From positions 1-50,251 of the forward strand of contig JASJDF010000001.1 of assembly GCA_030065715.1 (NCBI GenBank): a stretch of 50,251 bases of DNA. Direction: 5' to 3'. Source of the DNA: Xenococcaceae cyanobacterium MO_188.B19. GTDB taxonomy: Bacteria; Cyanobacteriota; Cyanobacteriia; Cyanobacteriales; Xenococcaceae. Positions 9,615-20,716 of this stretch are shown piece after piece. The notes under the pieces were generated by a model that worked only from the letters and a program-made list of their open reading frames with translations, had not been told where the DNA came from and ran no database searches. Numbering within the stretch: the first letter of the stretch is position 1; the number at the start of each line of letters is the position of its first letter. A program made the position numbers and the translations under genes.

Positions 9615-12600
9615 TTATTGACGGTTCTGATTTAGGAGGAAGCTTCTAAGTTTGCTTCTTGGCTTATCCCCAAGATTGCATAATTGGCGATCGCTTTGAC
9701 TAACTTCTGTATTAGTTCGCAGATAATCTTGTATTTGATTACAGCCAGCAGCTAATAAATCTAGTTCAAACATTTGGTTGAGATTCCAAATAATAGCGGT
9801 TTTATCCTCACTAACAGAAGCAAGGGTTTTACCATCTGGACTAAAAGCAATACTCCATACTGCTTCATCATGTCCGTAAAAAGTTTTGAGCAATTTACCA
9901 CTACGATGCCAAAGTTTAATGGTGCTGTCCCCACTAGCCGAAGCAATTAATTGACCATCTGGACTAAAAACAATTTGTCTGACTGCTTCCCCATGACTTT
10001 TGAGGGATTGATTGAAGGTAACGTTAACCCGATTCGACGATTGGTCTAGTTGCCACAGTTTAATTATTCCCTCAACATCTGCTGTTGCCATCAGTTTGCC
10101 ATCAGGACTAATCTCCAATACTCCTGCCGAGCTAACGTTATAGTTATCTTGGTCAAGGGTTTCAATAATATCTCCACGAGTATTCCAAAGCTTAATCGTT
10201 TTGTCGTAACTTGCTGTCACTACGATCTGACCGTCGGGAGTAAACGCAATATCTCGCACCACATCCTGATGACCATCCAGAATAGTAATTAAATTACCCT
10301 GCCAATCCCAGAGTTTTGCCGTCTTGTCTTCACTGACAGTAGCAATTATTTGACCGTTAGGACTAATCACAATTCGCCATACACCAACTTTATGACCTTT
10401 GATCGTTTTCTCTAAAAATATTTGGGGTTGCTCTAAATCTTCGAGTTTGAGAAAGTTAATCGCACCATTCCAATGTCCAGATACCAGTTTATGTCGATCG
10501 TGACTAATCGTAATTCCTAGAACCGAGTCTTGTTCACTTTGGAAAGTATCTAGCAAAGAACCATCTTTAGCCCATAATTTAACTGTGCGATCGTCGCTTA
10601 CTGTGACAATCATCTCACCTTGAGGATGAAAAGCTACATCTATAATCGGTGCGCTGTGACTTCTTAATACTTTTAATAAAGGATTATCTAGTCTGGCTAA
10701 TTTAACGATATGTTGTCCAGAAGCAGAGGCAATAGTATTACCATCGGGGCTAATATCAATATCCCAAATTCTTCTTCTTTCAATATTAATTGTTTTTAAT
10801 AAAGCACCTTCAAGACTCCAGACTTTAACCTTACCATCCCAACTAGCAGTGATAAATTTTTGACGATCGGGATGAAAAACAACTGCAACGATAGGGGAAC
10901 TATGTCCTTCTAAAGTCTGTAGCAATTTACCGCTATCTGCTTGCCAGAGCTTGGCAGTTTGATCGTGACTCACAGAGACTATGGTCTTACCATCAGAACT
11001 AAAAGCTATATCTCTAACTTCATTAGTATGACTGTTAAGAGTTTCTTCTAGTTTAAAGCGACCCAAATCGTTGATTTTCCAGAGTTTAACGGTTTTATCC
11101 TCACTACCAGTGGCAATCATCTGACCATCGGGACTAAAAACAGCTTTCCAAACGGATTTATTATGACCGTCAAGAGTATCGATGAGCTTGCCGTCTCGCT
11201 GCCAGAGCTTGACCGTTCGATCTCTGCTGGCAGTGGCGATTATCTGACCGTTAGGGCTAAAAGCAATTCCTAAAACCTCATCTTGATGTCCTTCGAGAGT
11301 ATGTAACAATCGACCATCTCGATGCCAAAGTTTAACTGTATAATCCCGACTAACGGTAGCAATTAGCTGACTATCTGGGCTAAAAGCAACGTCCCATATG
11401 GCAGCTTGATGTCCTTCGAGAGTATGAAGTAGACTACCATCCATTTTCCAGAGTTTTACAGTTCGATCGGAACTAGCAGTAGCGATTAGTTTGCCATCAG
11501 GACTAATATCTACGCCAAAAACTACTTCGCTATGTCCTGACAAGCGATTATATTCATCAACTCCATATACTGCTTGCCGTAAAATTGATTCAATCTGTTT
11601 AGCGGTATATTCATCTTGATAGTTAAGTTTTTGCCATTTTTGCTTGACCTCGATCGCACTCATCAGAGCTTTTAATTTCCGATCCGAAGCAAAGAGAGCT
11701 TCGGAATAATTAGTCAGAGCTTTAATTTCGTTCAGCATCGCCTGACGATATTGCCGATAGGCGATCGCACCAAAACCTAAAATACTCGATAAAGTAATTA
11801 CCAGTGCTATTAAAACATAGCGTTGCAGTCGAGCAATTTCCTGCTGTTTTATGAGTCGCGCTTTAATTTCTTGAGCGCGTTCTGCTTCCAAAGCCTGTTG
11901 CGTTTCTTTTCTGTCTAATTCTTCGCTGCTGGTCAAAAAACGGTAATCGAGATCGCTTAAAATTTTATCCCAAGACCATTTTTGGGCATCTTGTAACGCT
12001 TTTCCTCGTAATAATCTGGAGGTATCTTGATATTGAGATTGCTGCCAAGCCTTCAAAGCCTCTGAATAGGGACGTAATTGAGATAGGTGTTTCTCTACCC
12101 AAGAAAGATTAAAAACTTCTTGATAGATACGGTTGCGGACTTTAAGCTTCCCTTGCTCTTTAATAATCAATCCAGAAAGCATTAGTTCTTGTTGCTCAAT
12201 ACTATTATCCGCAAGAATAAATCCTTGTTGTAGAATTTGTTGGTACATTGCCAATAAAGAACCTGTTTTTTGTTGGTTACTTACAAGGCGATCGCGGATG
12301 GTTTTTAAATGTTCTGGTTCGTCTTGAGTTTGCCAATTGTTAATAATCTGAGTTCGGATTAGCTGTTCGATCCAATCTCCTTCATTATTGAGCGACATCT
12401 GGGGAGGTGAAGCGCGAACTAATTTACATAATTTCTGGGTTAAAAAAGGTTGACCATTAGTCCAAGTTAGAATTTCTTGGAGAATTAATTGAGGGTTGCA
12501 GACAGTTTTTATTTCTTGTAGCCCTGCCAATAAAGGTTTAGCTTCTTGCAAAGTAAATCCGTTTAGTTGAATAGCTTGACCAATATTAAAAGGGGTTCGT

Positions 12601-13196
12601 CGATAATCATCGATCAGATCTGAAGGAGAGGCTACACCGAACAAAGCAAAACTCAAACGTCGATATTGAGGCTTGAGACTACGCTGATTATAACAAAAGC
12701 GAATCAGGGCAAAAAAATCATTGATCGAAAAATCTAAACTTAAAACACTATCGACTTCATCAAGACAAATCACTATTGGCGGTTCCCAAATATCATCTTG
12801 CTCTCTAGCTTCAGCTAATAATACTTCTTCAATAAATCGGCTCAAATTTTGAATTAAAGATAAATCTTGATGTGCTTGCCACCATTGCTTGAGGTTGATT
12901 TTGTTAAATAGATCAAAATTTTGCCATAATTCGACTACCAATCCTTTGTACCATTGTTCGATAGTCACTTTTTTTCCACTAATGCGGGTCAGATCGATCG
13001 CTCTACAACAATATCCATCCTGTCGCAAATGGTTCATCATCCTTACCATTAGACTGGATTTGCCCATTTGACGGGCATTGAGAACATAACAAAATTCGCC
13101 CCGTTTTAATGCTTCGTAGAGTTGGCGATCGGCAGCACGCACTACATAAGAAACTGCATCCATCGGCAAACTGCCACCAACTTGATAGTCATTCAC
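9615..13196 (-). CDS. AAA-like domain plus WD40 repeat protein
   Basis: [19 protein letters not shown] Walker [13 protein letters not shown] Walker B, a TM helix, then more than ten WD40 repeats (GHxxxVxxVxFSPDGxxIATASxDxTVKLW). Confidence 0.92.
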   Translation of the reverse strand: MNDYQVGGSLPMDAVSYVVRAADRQLYEALKRGEFCYVLNARQMGKSSLMVRMMNHLRQDGYCCRAIDLTRISGKKVTIEQWYKGLVVELWQNFDLFNKINLKQWWQAHQDLSLIQNLSRFIEEVLLAEAREQDDIWEPPIVICLDEVDSVLSLDFSINDFFALIRFCYNQRSLKPQYRRLSFALFGVASPSDLIDDYRRTPFNIGQAIQLNGFTLQEAKPLLAGLQEIKTVCNPQLILQEILTWTNGQPFLTQKLCKLVRASPPQMSLNNEGDWIEQLIRTQIINNWQTQDEPEHLKTIRDRLVSNQQKTGSLLAMYQQILQQGFILADNSIEQQELMLSGLIIKEQGKLKVRNRIYQEVFNLSWVEKHLSQLRPYSEALKAWQQSQYQDTSRLLRGKALQDAQKWSWDKILSDLDYRFLTSSEELDRKETQQALEAERAQEIKARLIKQQEIARLQRYVLIALVITLSSILGFGAIAYRQYRQAMLNEIKALTNYSEALFASDRKLKALMSAIEVKQKWQKLNYQDEYTAKQIESILRQAVYGVDEYNRLSGHSEVVFGVDISPDGKLIATASSDRTVKLWKMDGSLLHTLEGHQAAIWDVAFSPDSQLIATVSRDYTVKLWHRDGRLLHTLEGHQDEVLGIAFSPNGQIIATASRDRTVKLWQRDGKLIDTLDGHNKSVWKAVFSPDGQMIATGSEDKTVKLWKINDLGRFKLEETLNSHTNEVRDIAFSSDGKTIVSVSHDQTAKLWQADSGKLLQTLEGHSSPIVAVVFHPDRQKFITASWDGKVKVWSLEGALLKTINIERRRIWDIDISPDGNTIASASGQHIVKLARLDNPLLKVLRSHSAPIIDVAFHPQGEMIVTVSDDRTVKLWAKDGSLLDTFQSEQDSVLGITISHDRHKLVSGHWNGAINFLKLEDLEQPQIFLEKTIKGHKVGVWRIVISPNGQIIATVSEDKTAKLWDWQGNLITILDGHQDVVRDIAFTPDGQIVVTASYDKTIKLWNTRGDIIETLDQDNYNVSSAGVLEISPDGKLMATADVEGIIKLWQLDQSSNRVNVTFNQSLKSHGEAVRQIVFSPDGQLIASASGDSTIKLWHRSGKLLKTFYGHDEAVWSIAFSPDGKTLASVSEDKTAIIWNLNQMFELDLLAAGCNQIQDYLRTNTEVSQSDRQLCNLGDKPRSKLRSFLLNQNRQ

Positions 13197-13616
13197 AATA
13201 TCTGCTTCTGTATATCAAAGTTCTAAAATATACATTCAATTAATTTCTACCTTAACTCACATTTTTAATTTTGTTAGAGTTCGACAGTTGTAAGAAAAGT
13301 AGTAGAAATTCAAGAATTTAATCCGCTCGGCATATTATTTTGAATTTTAATATTATTAGCTTTGGTCTTTAATATTATTAGGTTTATTAGTTGCAATCTA
13401 ATTTGCTTTTTGCAATTAACTTTTTTGTAAAAATATAATAAAGTAATTATGATTGTTTTATGTTTTTATCGTGAATTTTAAATTGTTTTAAGAGATTTAC
13501 AATACAGTATTTATCAAGTTTTTTATTTTTAAATGAAATAATGATCTTGATATTACAAGTCAAATTGCTATAAAAATTAACGACTTTTAATGTTAATTAA
13601 ACTCTAATTTTTAACT

Positions 13617-16600
13617 ATGATGTCTACACCTGATTCTATGATTCCCCATAATCACGAAGGTCACAATCACGGTGGTGAGCCAATGCCACCGCTTCCAAAC
13701 CCAGAACCCTTAGCTTCTGGTGGTCAAATTTTAAAAGTAGATGGTACTACACAGAGAATAACAAACTTCGATCCAGCTAAAGATAAGCTCGACTTAGGTA
13801 CTGATTCCATACATAATCAGATAGCTATCGATACACCCGAAGGCATAGCTTTCCAAAATTTATTTACTCCAAGTAAATCTCTTACTCTTGTTGGTGTTTC
13901 TCTCAAAGACCTCAAAGCAGAGAACTTTACAGCAATATCAGATGCTCACTTACAGCAAGACCTCAGTGCTGCCTTAGCTTGGGAGAACGGTACTGGATAC
14001 GTCAGACCCAATACAGTATATATTCGTTCTCACGAACAGAATCTCCAAGAAGAAGTAGACTTCAACCCAGCTACAGACAAAATCAGTTTCTTCTACCTAA
14101 GTGTACGTGGAGATAATCAACTAAATTTTGCAGTGGAAGAAACTGCTAAAGGAGCTAGATTCTACAGCCCAATAACTAATCAAAGTATTACCCTCAAAGG
14201 AATCAAGTTTTCTGATTTGGATAGTTCGCACTTTGAGTGGAGAGCCAATCAACTAGAAGACAATATTGCTGACAGAATGGGGCTATCCGATAAAATAGTC
14301 GATTTTAGAATCGTTGATAGCAATGTGTTTAGCGGTAAGAGTGTTCCGATGGCAGGACTCGTGGATAGAGCGCCTTATCACTCACAGCCAGAATATACTG
14401 GTACAAGAATAGACTCAAATCCAGACCCAGTCGATCCAGTTGACCCAGTCGATCCAGTTGACCCAGTCGATCCAGTTGACCCAGTCGATCCAGTTGACCC
14501 AGTCGATCCAGTTGACCCAGTCGATCCAGTTGACCCAGTCGATCCAGTCGATCCAGTTGATCCCACACCTGGCAACTCAGAAGTAGATTTTGCAATTACT
14601 AATGATTGGGGTAGTGGTTATCAAGGTCAGGTAGAAATTAGCAATAATGATAGTAGTCAACTAAATGGTTGGACTCTGAAGTTTAAATTTTCTGGCAAAA
14701 TCAATCAAATTTGGAATGCGGAAATTGTCAGTCAAAATGGGAACACTTACATCATTCGCAACGCCTCCTACAATGGCACAGTCGCCTCTGGTGAAAAAGT
14801 CACCTTTGGTTTCATTGGAGAAGGTTCAGCATCCAACTTACCTGATGTATTTGAACTGAATGGAAAAGTAGTAGGAGAAACACCCACCACACCTACAGAC
14901 CCCGATCCCATGAAGTCAACAATTGCCGAGATTGTGGCAAAAAGTGGTGGAGAATTTGACAGCAACAACCAAGACTTCGATATTCTATTTCAAGCACTCG
15001 AAGCAGCAGGTCTTACTGATGCTGTAGCCGATCCAGCATCAGACTTAACAGTCTTTGCTCCTACTGATGCAGCTTTTATCAAATTAGCGCAAGACTTGGG
15101 CTATCAGGGCAATGATGAAACTGGTGCATACAATGCTATTGTGGGCGCACTAACAGAGTTAGGAAATGGCGACCCCATTCCTGTACTGCAAGATGTTTTG
15201 AAATATCATGTTTCTGCTGGAGCAAAAACTCTCAATGAAGTGAAGGGAGCTAATTCTGTCAATACATTGCTAGATGGTGCAAAGGTTACACCTAATGGGA
15301 ATACTTTAGGAGATAAGGAACCAGATTTAGCCGATCCCAAATTTGTTAATGGTTTAACCAACGTAGAAGCTAGTAACGGTATTATTCAAGGTATTGATCG
15401 AGTATTACTTCCTTTGGATCTTCCTGGTAATAACTCCACACCTACAGACCCCACTGACCCGACAAATCCTACAGATCCTAATCCACCGACAGGAAATAAT
15501 CCAGGAGCATTTAATTACGCTGAAGCAATACAAAAGTCATTCCTATTCTACGAAGCAAATCGATCGGGTGAACTACCAGCAGACAACAGAATTCCTTGGC
15601 GTGGTGATTCTGCCCTCACTGATGGCGCAGATGTAGGTCGGGACCTAACTGGTGGTTATTATGATGCAGGAGATCATGTCAAATTTGGTCTTCCTATGGC
15701 AGCAAGTATGACTATGCTCGCTTGGGGTGCGGATGAATATAGTGATGCCTATGAAAAGATTGGTCAGCAGGACGAAGTGTTAGATGCAGTTAAATGGGGA
15801 ACTGACTATATCCTTAAAGCCTATGACGATAAAGGCACAGCCGATGTTTCCGATGATGTGTTCTACGGACAAGTAGGTAATGGACAAGCAGATCATTCCT
15901 TCTGGGGTCCTCCAGAAATTATGACTATGGATCGACCTGCATACAAAGTTGACGCTCAAAACCCAGGTTCAGATTTGACTGGTGAATCTGCTGCTGCTTT
16001 AGCCTCAGCTTCAATTATTTTCCGTTCTAGTGATTCTGCTTATGCAGATAAGTTATTAGGTCAAGCTCAAAAGCTTTATGAATTTGCCGAAACCTACAAA
16101 GGTAAATATTCAGAATCCATTACTGATGCACGAAACTTCTACAATTCCTGGAGCGGTTATACTGACGATCTAGCTTGGGGAGCTACTTGGTTACACAAAG
16201 CTACTGAAGCAGCAGGTCAAACTGATACTCAATATCTTGCTAAAGCGGAACAATACTACCAAGATACCAATGGTGTTCAATATGCACCTTGGACTCAAAA
16301 CTGGGATGATAAAAAGTATGGTACTGCCATCTTACTTGCCCAAGAAACAGGAGATAATCAATATCAAATTCAAGTAGAAGGTTGGTTAGACCGTTGGATG
16401 ATAGATAGAAGCCAAGGCGGAATTCCTAAATATACTGAAGGAGGATTAGCTTGGTTAGATCAATGGGGAGCAAATCGTTATGCTGCTAACACAGCTATGC
16501 TTGCTGGTATCTATGCGGATACAGTAAATGACAAAGGTGGTCAGTACTCTCAGTTTGCTGAGAATCAAATCAACTATATGTTGGGAGATAATCCGAATAA

Positions 16601-17003
16601 CTTTAGTTATCAAATAGGTTTTGGTGATAATTATCCTCAAAATCCCCACCACCGAGGCGCACATGCTTCTCTCAATAACAATATCAATGGCGGTGAAACC
16701 AAACATATTCTGTATGGAGCGTTAGTGGGGGGACCCAGTCAACCTAATGACAGTGCTTACAATGACAGAAGAGATGATTATATCTCCAATGAAGTAGCGA
16801 CGGATTACAATGCTGGATTCACGGGAGCTTTGGCTTATTTAGCTAATAAACATGATGATATGCCTTTGGCTGATAGTGAAATTCCTAAGCTATTTGGTTC
16901 TGATACTACACCTCCAGCATCACCATTCGCATCGGATTCTTTCGACTCAGACTTTAACTCTCAAAATACAGATGATGTGTTTGCTCAATCATCTAACTTC
17001 TAA
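13617..17003 (+). CDS. Multidomain GH9 endoglucanase (CBM2-like, fasciclin/FAS1, GH9)
   Basis: CBM2-like [39 protein letters not shown]1 [20 protein letters not shown]9 [59 protein letters not shown] and [18 protein letters not shown] motifs. Confidence 0.92.
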   Translation: MMSTPDSMIPHNHEGHNHGGEPMPPLPNPEPLASGGQILKVDGTTQRITNFDPAKDKLDLGTDSIHNQIAIDTPEGIAFQNLFTPSKSLTLVGVSLKDLKAENFTAISDAHLQQDLSAALAWENGTGYVRPNTVYIRSHEQNLQEEVDFNPATDKISFFYLSVRGDNQLNFAVEETAKGARFYSPITNQSITLKGIKFSDLDSSHFEWRANQLEDNIADRMGLSDKIVDFRIVDSNVFSGKSVPMAGLVDRAPYHSQPEYTGTRIDSNPDPVDPVDPVDPVDPVDPVDPVDPVDPVDPVDPVDPVDPVDPVDPVDPTPGNSEVDFAITNDWGSGYQGQVEISNNDSSQLNGWTLKFKFSGKINQIWNAEIVSQNGNTYIIRNASYNGTVASGEKVTFGFIGEGSASNLPDVFELNGKVVGETPTTPTDPDPMKSTIAEIVAKSGGEFDSNNQDFDILFQALEAAGLTDAVADPASDLTVFAPTDAAFIKLAQDLGYQGNDETGAYNAIVGALTELGNGDPIPVLQDVLKYHVSAGAKTLNEVKGANSVNTLLDGAKVTPNGNTLGDKEPDLADPKFVNGLTNVEASNGIIQGIDRVLLPLDLPGNNSTPTDPTDPTNPTDPNPPTGNNPGAFNYAEAIQKSFLFYEANRSGELPADNRIPWRGDSALTDGADVGRDLTGGYYDAGDHVKFGLPMAASMTMLAWGADEYSDAYEKIGQQDEVLDAVKWGTDYILKAYDDKGTADVSDDVFYGQVGNGQADHSFWGPPEIMTMDRPAYKVDAQNPGSDLTGESAAALASASIIFRSSDSAYADKLLGQAQKLYEFAETYKGKYSESITDARNFYNSWSGYTDDLAWGATWLHKATEAAGQTDTQYLAKAEQYYQDTNGVQYAPWTQNWDDKKYGTAILLAQETGDNQYQIQVEGWLDRWMIDRSQGGIPKYTEGGLAWLDQWGANRYAANTAMLAGIYADTVNDKGGQYSQFAENQINYMLGDNPNNFSYQIGFGDNYPQNPHHRGAHASLNNNINGGETKHILYGALVGGPSQPNDSAYNDRRDDYISNEVATDYNAGFTGALAYLANKHDDMPLADSEIPKLFGSDTTPPASPFASDSFDSDFNSQNTDDVFAQSSNF
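14429..14564 (+). repeat. In-frame 18-bp tandem repeat (GTCGATCCAGTTGACCCA; VDPVDP linker)
   Basis: Direct reading; unit repeated about seven times. Confidence 0.95.
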
Positions 17004-17045
17004 TTAGGACCAGAACTAGTTAGGGGTAAAGCTAAGGAAGCTACC

Positions 17046-17372
17046 AGGCGATCCAACAGTAAACGGACAAAAAACAACGCTCGACGTATAATTCGATAGA
17101 GTAAAATCCTGAAACCCTTATTCAGTTAACCTTTGACCAATTTTACTATCAGTACACTTTTTATTAGTTCAAAAAAACTACAAAAAGTTTCTGATAATTA
17201 TACGACCAGTTTTTTGATAGATAATTACTGTTTTTTCGTCGAATTATACGCTCAGTTAGCCAAAAGCAGACGTAGAACTTCCTTTATACGTACAGTTTTT
17301 CGATAATTCTGACTAAATAATTATAATTATACGCGCAGCGTTGTTTTCTGTCCGTTTACTGTTGGATCGCCT
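17046..17372. mobile_element. 327-bp MITE-like element or transposon-end remnant with 45-bp imperfect inverted repeats
   Basis: 17046-17090 versus reverse complement of 17328-17372: 41/45 identical (AGGCGATCCAACAGTAAACGGACA...). TATACG motifs at 17199, 17245, 17285, 17328 and an inverted one at 17085. Confidence 0.75.
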
Positions 17373-17376
17373 AGAT

Positions 17377-17402
17377 AAAATCCTCACTATTGAGGATTTT
17401 TT
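17377..17402. terminator. Rho-independent terminator-like hairpin
   Basis: AAAATCCTCACTATTGAGGATTTTTT. Confidence 0.7.
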
Positions 17403-17424
17403 AATTGCTATACAAAGGCGAGAT

Positions 17425-18003
17425 TTAAAATTTCAATGTTGAAATTGCATTCTCTTTTTGCTGCTCCGTCACTCCCAGATATCTTTCTAAAGCAGCTAAA
17501 GTCTTGTGTCCCGATATAGCTTGAATATGCCTTAATGGAACACCAGCATCACTCATACGGGTTAAAGCTGTCCGTCTAAAACTGTGAGTACTGACCCCTT
17601 CAATCTCAAGCTGACAACAAACATCTCTCAGTATCTTGTCAGCACTAGCTTTATGAATATGATTTCTACCATGACGACCAGGAAACAGAAAAGGGCGATC
17701 GCTCCATTGACCCTTTTTTTGATACACCTCTAAATACTCTCGAAGCTGGGGATGGACTTGAATCTCTCTAGTTTCCTGCTTCCCCTTAGTGTTGTAGCGA
17801 CGGATCACCAATACATCCCTTACTCCTTTAAGACCGATCACATCCCCTCGATTTAAGGTACAAGCTTCATTAATTCGTGCTGCTGCATAGAGACAGACAC
17901 CGAACAAAGCGAGATCGCGCGGTTTGGTAAATCCCTCGTTAAATAGTAAATTTATTTGTGTGGGAGTTAGTATTGCTGCCCGTCCAAACTTATTAACTTT
18001 CAT
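17425..18003 (-). CDS. Tyrosine recombinase/integrase, catalytic domain only
   Basis: AARINEAC (Arg), HSFRRTALTRM (HxxR), GHKTLAALERYLGV (H...Y). Confidence 0.88.
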   Translation of the reverse strand: MKVNKFGRAAILTPTQINLLFNEGFTKPRDLALFGVCLYAAARINEACTLNRGDVIGLKGVRDVLVIRRYNTKGKQETREIQVHPQLREYLEVYQKKGQWSDRPFLFPGRHGRNHIHKASADKILRDVCCQLEIEGVSTHSFRRTALTRMSDAGVPLRHIQAISGHKTLAALERYLGVTEQQKENAISTLKF

Positions 18004-18023
18004 GTGCCATTGCAGATTGTAGA

Positions 18024-18476
18024 TTAAAGAATTGAAGATTGAGTAGAGTTATAAATTCGAGATTCTTTGGATTTAGAGCGCAATGTTTTGAGAGATGACA
18101 CTAACATTGCTACAATTTCGTTAGTCTCCGCCATAAGACTTTGAAATTTTAGATTGATGATTGATGATTTTAGATTGTCAAAAAGCGATCGCTCTGTGCC
18201 TCGCTTTTCGAGAGGATGCAGCGATCGCCAAAAGTAGATCACCTTACTTAATTGGTCAATTACCAGTCGTTTCGTAAAACGAAATGAATCTAAAATCTGA
18301 AATCTCCAATCTACAATTGCAATTGCCCTATAGTTTGCTCCCACTGATGTGGCACATCTACATAACTGTTTTCCAATAACTTGTGCTTCCACCTTATCCT
18401 GGGGCAAGGCACTCACCAACCGAATCACCCTAATGGCTAATTTCTTTGTTCTCGCTTTGAACTCCGTTTTATCCAT
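18024..18476 (-). CDS. Four helix bundle (S23/23S-IVP-like) protein interrupted in frame by a repeat element
   Basis: N-terminal DKVEAQVIGKQLCRCATSVGANYRA and C-terminal LMAETNEIVAMLVSSLKT are family-like, with an atypical segment between them encoded by a palindromic repeat. Confidence 0.65.
   Translation of the reverse strand: MDKTEFKARTKKLAIRVIRLVSALPQDKVEAQVIGKQLCRCATSVGANYRAIAIVDWRFQILDSFRFTKRLVIDQLSKVIYFWRSLHPLEKRGTERSLFDNLKSSIINLKFQSLMAETNEIVAMLVSSLKTLRSKSKESRIYNSTQSSIL
18142..18322. repeat. Repeat element inserted in the four helix bundle gene
   Basis: Degenerate AATCTAAAATC-type repeats on both flanks around a HIP1-bounded palindrome GCGATCGCTCTGTGCCTCGCTTTTCGAGAGGATGCAGCGATCGC (18185-18228). 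Confidence 0.55.
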
Positions 18477-18656
18477 CCATCAATCAATCTGAAATCGACA
18501 ATCGACAATCTCCAATCTTACACTATCAAAGTACTCTTTAATCGCCTAACTACCTCAAATCCCTATGATTTCGTTACGATGGAGTGAGGAATTAAGCAAA
18601 ACTTATCGATTATAGGAGTAGCAAATAAGTATAAATGCTTATTTGATAAGATGGGC

Positions 18657-18995
18657 TTATACCCTCAAGAAAAAGCGTCTTTCTTGATTATTAATCCTTT
18701 TATCTAACTGTGCCGTTGTCTTCTCTACAACTTCTTTTTGTCCCGATACTTTTTCATCTAATGTTTTGATTTGCCCTGATAATTTCTCATCTGTGGCTTT
18801 GATGTCACCTTTGATTTCTGCTTGACCTACTTCTAGCTTATTAAGGCGTTCATCAATTTTGTCAAAACGCTGATCAATTTTATTAAAACGCTCGTCTAAC
18901 CTATCGAACCTTTGATTTAATCTGTTTAAAATATCTGCTAAGTCTGTTTGAATGACTGGATTGTTCATTGTTATATAATTTCTATCAAGTGCCAA
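18657..18995 (-). CDS. Coiled-coil protein, possibly C-terminally truncated
   Basis: RFDRLDERFNKIDQRFDKIDERLNKLE heptads; ends at NNQERRFFLRV with no TM anchor. Start at 18968 (MNNPVIQ) is likely. Confidence 0.6.
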   Translation of the reverse strand: MALDRNYITMNNPVIQTDLADILNRLNQRFDRLDERFNKIDQRFDKIDERLNKLEVGQAEIKGDIKATDEKLSGQIKTLDEKVSGQKEVVEKTTAQLDKRINNQERRFFLRV

Positions 18996-19047
18996 AAAAA
19001 TGATTTCAGAGCATCTTTACGAATCTGCTTTTTTACAGCTTCTGAGA

Positions 19048-19302
19048 TCATGATTCTAACGGTTCTCTTAAGCCTCTTGATACGGATTCACGCAAAGCTG
19101 CTGCTTTTTTTACTAGCAAAGTTTGGTAAATTTGCATTAATGTCCATAATTCTGGTCTTTCGGTTTCCTCTAATGTATCTGCTTGCTGTTTTTGAAGCAG
19201 TTGACTTAATCTAATATCTTGCTCTGATTCCATCTGTAGTTCACTTAAAGCGATCACTTCACTATCTGATAGAGATTCTATAGATTCAGTTCGAAAAATC
19301 AT
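19048..19302 (-). CDS. Small hypothetical protein
   Basis: 84-aa ORF with acidic/Leu-rich composition. Confidence 0.5.
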   Translation of the reverse strand: MIFRTESIESLSDSEVIALSELQMESEQDIRLSQLLQKQQADTLEETERPELWTLMQIYQTLLVKKAAALRESVSRGLREPLES

Positions 19303-19436
19303 TACATCATTACATCATTACATATAGATTTAATGATTACAGTATATCATTTATTCATTAAAGCTATATATATTTATTGACTTATATACTACTATCAGTT
19401 AAAAATGATGTGCTGATAGCAGTATATATAGACAAA

Positions 19437-20078
19437 ATGACAAAGGTAATAACTCTTTGTACCAGTAAAGGAGGGACAAGCAAGACATCGATCGCTGCCT
19501 CGCTTCTTGATTACTGGAATAAAAAAGGGTTGAAAGTAGCTGGTGTTGATGCTGACCCAAACTGTAATTTAACTCGCTGGCTGGACAAAGGAAGTCTTAA
19601 AAATATTCCCCATGTAGCTCAAACCAATGAAGGGGAAATTATCAGTACGGTAGAGAATATTAGTAACGAGCGCGATCTGGTCATAGTCGATATAGCTGGG
19701 TTTGGCAATCAATCAATGGTCTATGCCATTGGCATATCTTCTCTCGTTGTTATTCCCTCCAGACCCTCAGAAGATGATGTTTTAGAGGCACTTAAAACCA
19801 AACAGATAGTCACTAATGCCTCTAAATTAACCCGTCGAGAGATTCCCTATAAAGTAGTGCTAACTCAAGTAAAAGCAGGGACATTGGTTGTCGAACATTC
19901 CCTAAAACAGTTCCAAGCTTTTAATGTACCTTTATTTGATACGGCGATCGCTTTTCGGACGATCTATCAAACCTCTCGTTTTAGTGGTGAGACACCCATT
20001 ACCGCCGAACCCCAAGGTAAAGCCACAAAAGAGATTAAAGCATTAGCTAAAGAGATAGAAGTACAGTTAAACTTATAA
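19437..20078 (+). CDS. parA: ParA-family partition ATPase
   Basis: MTKVITLCTSKGGTSKTSIAASLLDYW deviant Walker A; DLVIVDIAG. Start at 19437 preferred over 19377. Confidence 0.88.
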   Translation: MTKVITLCTSKGGTSKTSIAASLLDYWNKKGLKVAGVDADPNCNLTRWLDKGSLKNIPHVAQTNEGEIISTVENISNERDLVIVDIAGFGNQSMVYAIGISSLVVIPSRPSEDDVLEALKTKQIVTNASKLTRREIPYKVVLTQVKAGTLVVEHSLKQFQAFNVPLFDTAIAFRTIYQTSRFSGETPITAEPQGKATKEIKALAKEIEVQLNL

Positions 20079-20124
20079 CAGTATGTAATGATATATGTAT
20101 AGCAATAAGTAATGAAATAATGAT

Positions 20125-20403
20125 ATGAGTAAAAGCAATAACTTGGGTGACATAGATGTTACTGCATTAGAAGGTTTAGCATCTAACCTTCCGACTACAC
20201 AGCCAGTAAAAGATAAACCCAATAAGGATAAAGCTGAAAAAGATGTCACTATTACTCTCAGAATTCCTCCTAGAATTGCTAAAGATTTAAAAATCAAAGC
20301 AGCTACAGCTGACAAAACTCAGAGAGAGTTGATCCTTGAAGGATTAAAGCTTATGGGCATCGACGTTAGAGATGAAGATATTGCCGACCGCCGTAAGTCT
20401 TAA
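20125..20403 (+). CDS. Small RHH-type partner protein of ParA
   Basis: VTITLRIPPRIAKDLKIKAATADKTQRELILEGLKLMG (RHH-like), immediately after parA. Confidence 0.65.
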   Translation: MSKSNNLGDIDVTALEGLASNLPTTQPVKDKPNKDKAEKDVTITLRIPPRIAKDLKIKAATADKTQRELILEGLKLMGIDVRDEDIADRRKS

Positions 20404-20716
20404 GGTTTCAGTTAACTCTTGACTTGACGATTTACTTAACTCACCATTATCTTCATTGGTATGAACAAAATCGGTGATCGTCCCCCAGATTGATGTACAA
20501 ACCGCTGTATTTTTTAACACTTTCCGGAAAAACAACGTTGAGGTATCATAAACCAAATAGGTCCAACTCAATAAATTATTTATTTTAAATCTTCAACTTG
20601 TAAAAGGTTCTCCAAAAGATATTAAACAGATTGTATTTATCATTAAATCGAAATAAATAACAGAATTAAGCTGTTTTTCTGTTGAATAAATTGAAATTTT
20701 AGATGAAAGTTCTGAT

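Noticed and set aside
14329-14595. Minus-strand ORFs (RLGQLDRLG..., GSTGSTGST...)
   Set aside because: Antisense readings of the VDP tandem repeat inside the GH9 gene.
18024-18476. Four helix bundle protein as the missing DGR Avd
   Set aside because: About 17 kb away, resembles the S23/IVP branch and is disrupted by a repeat; no evidence it serves the DGR.
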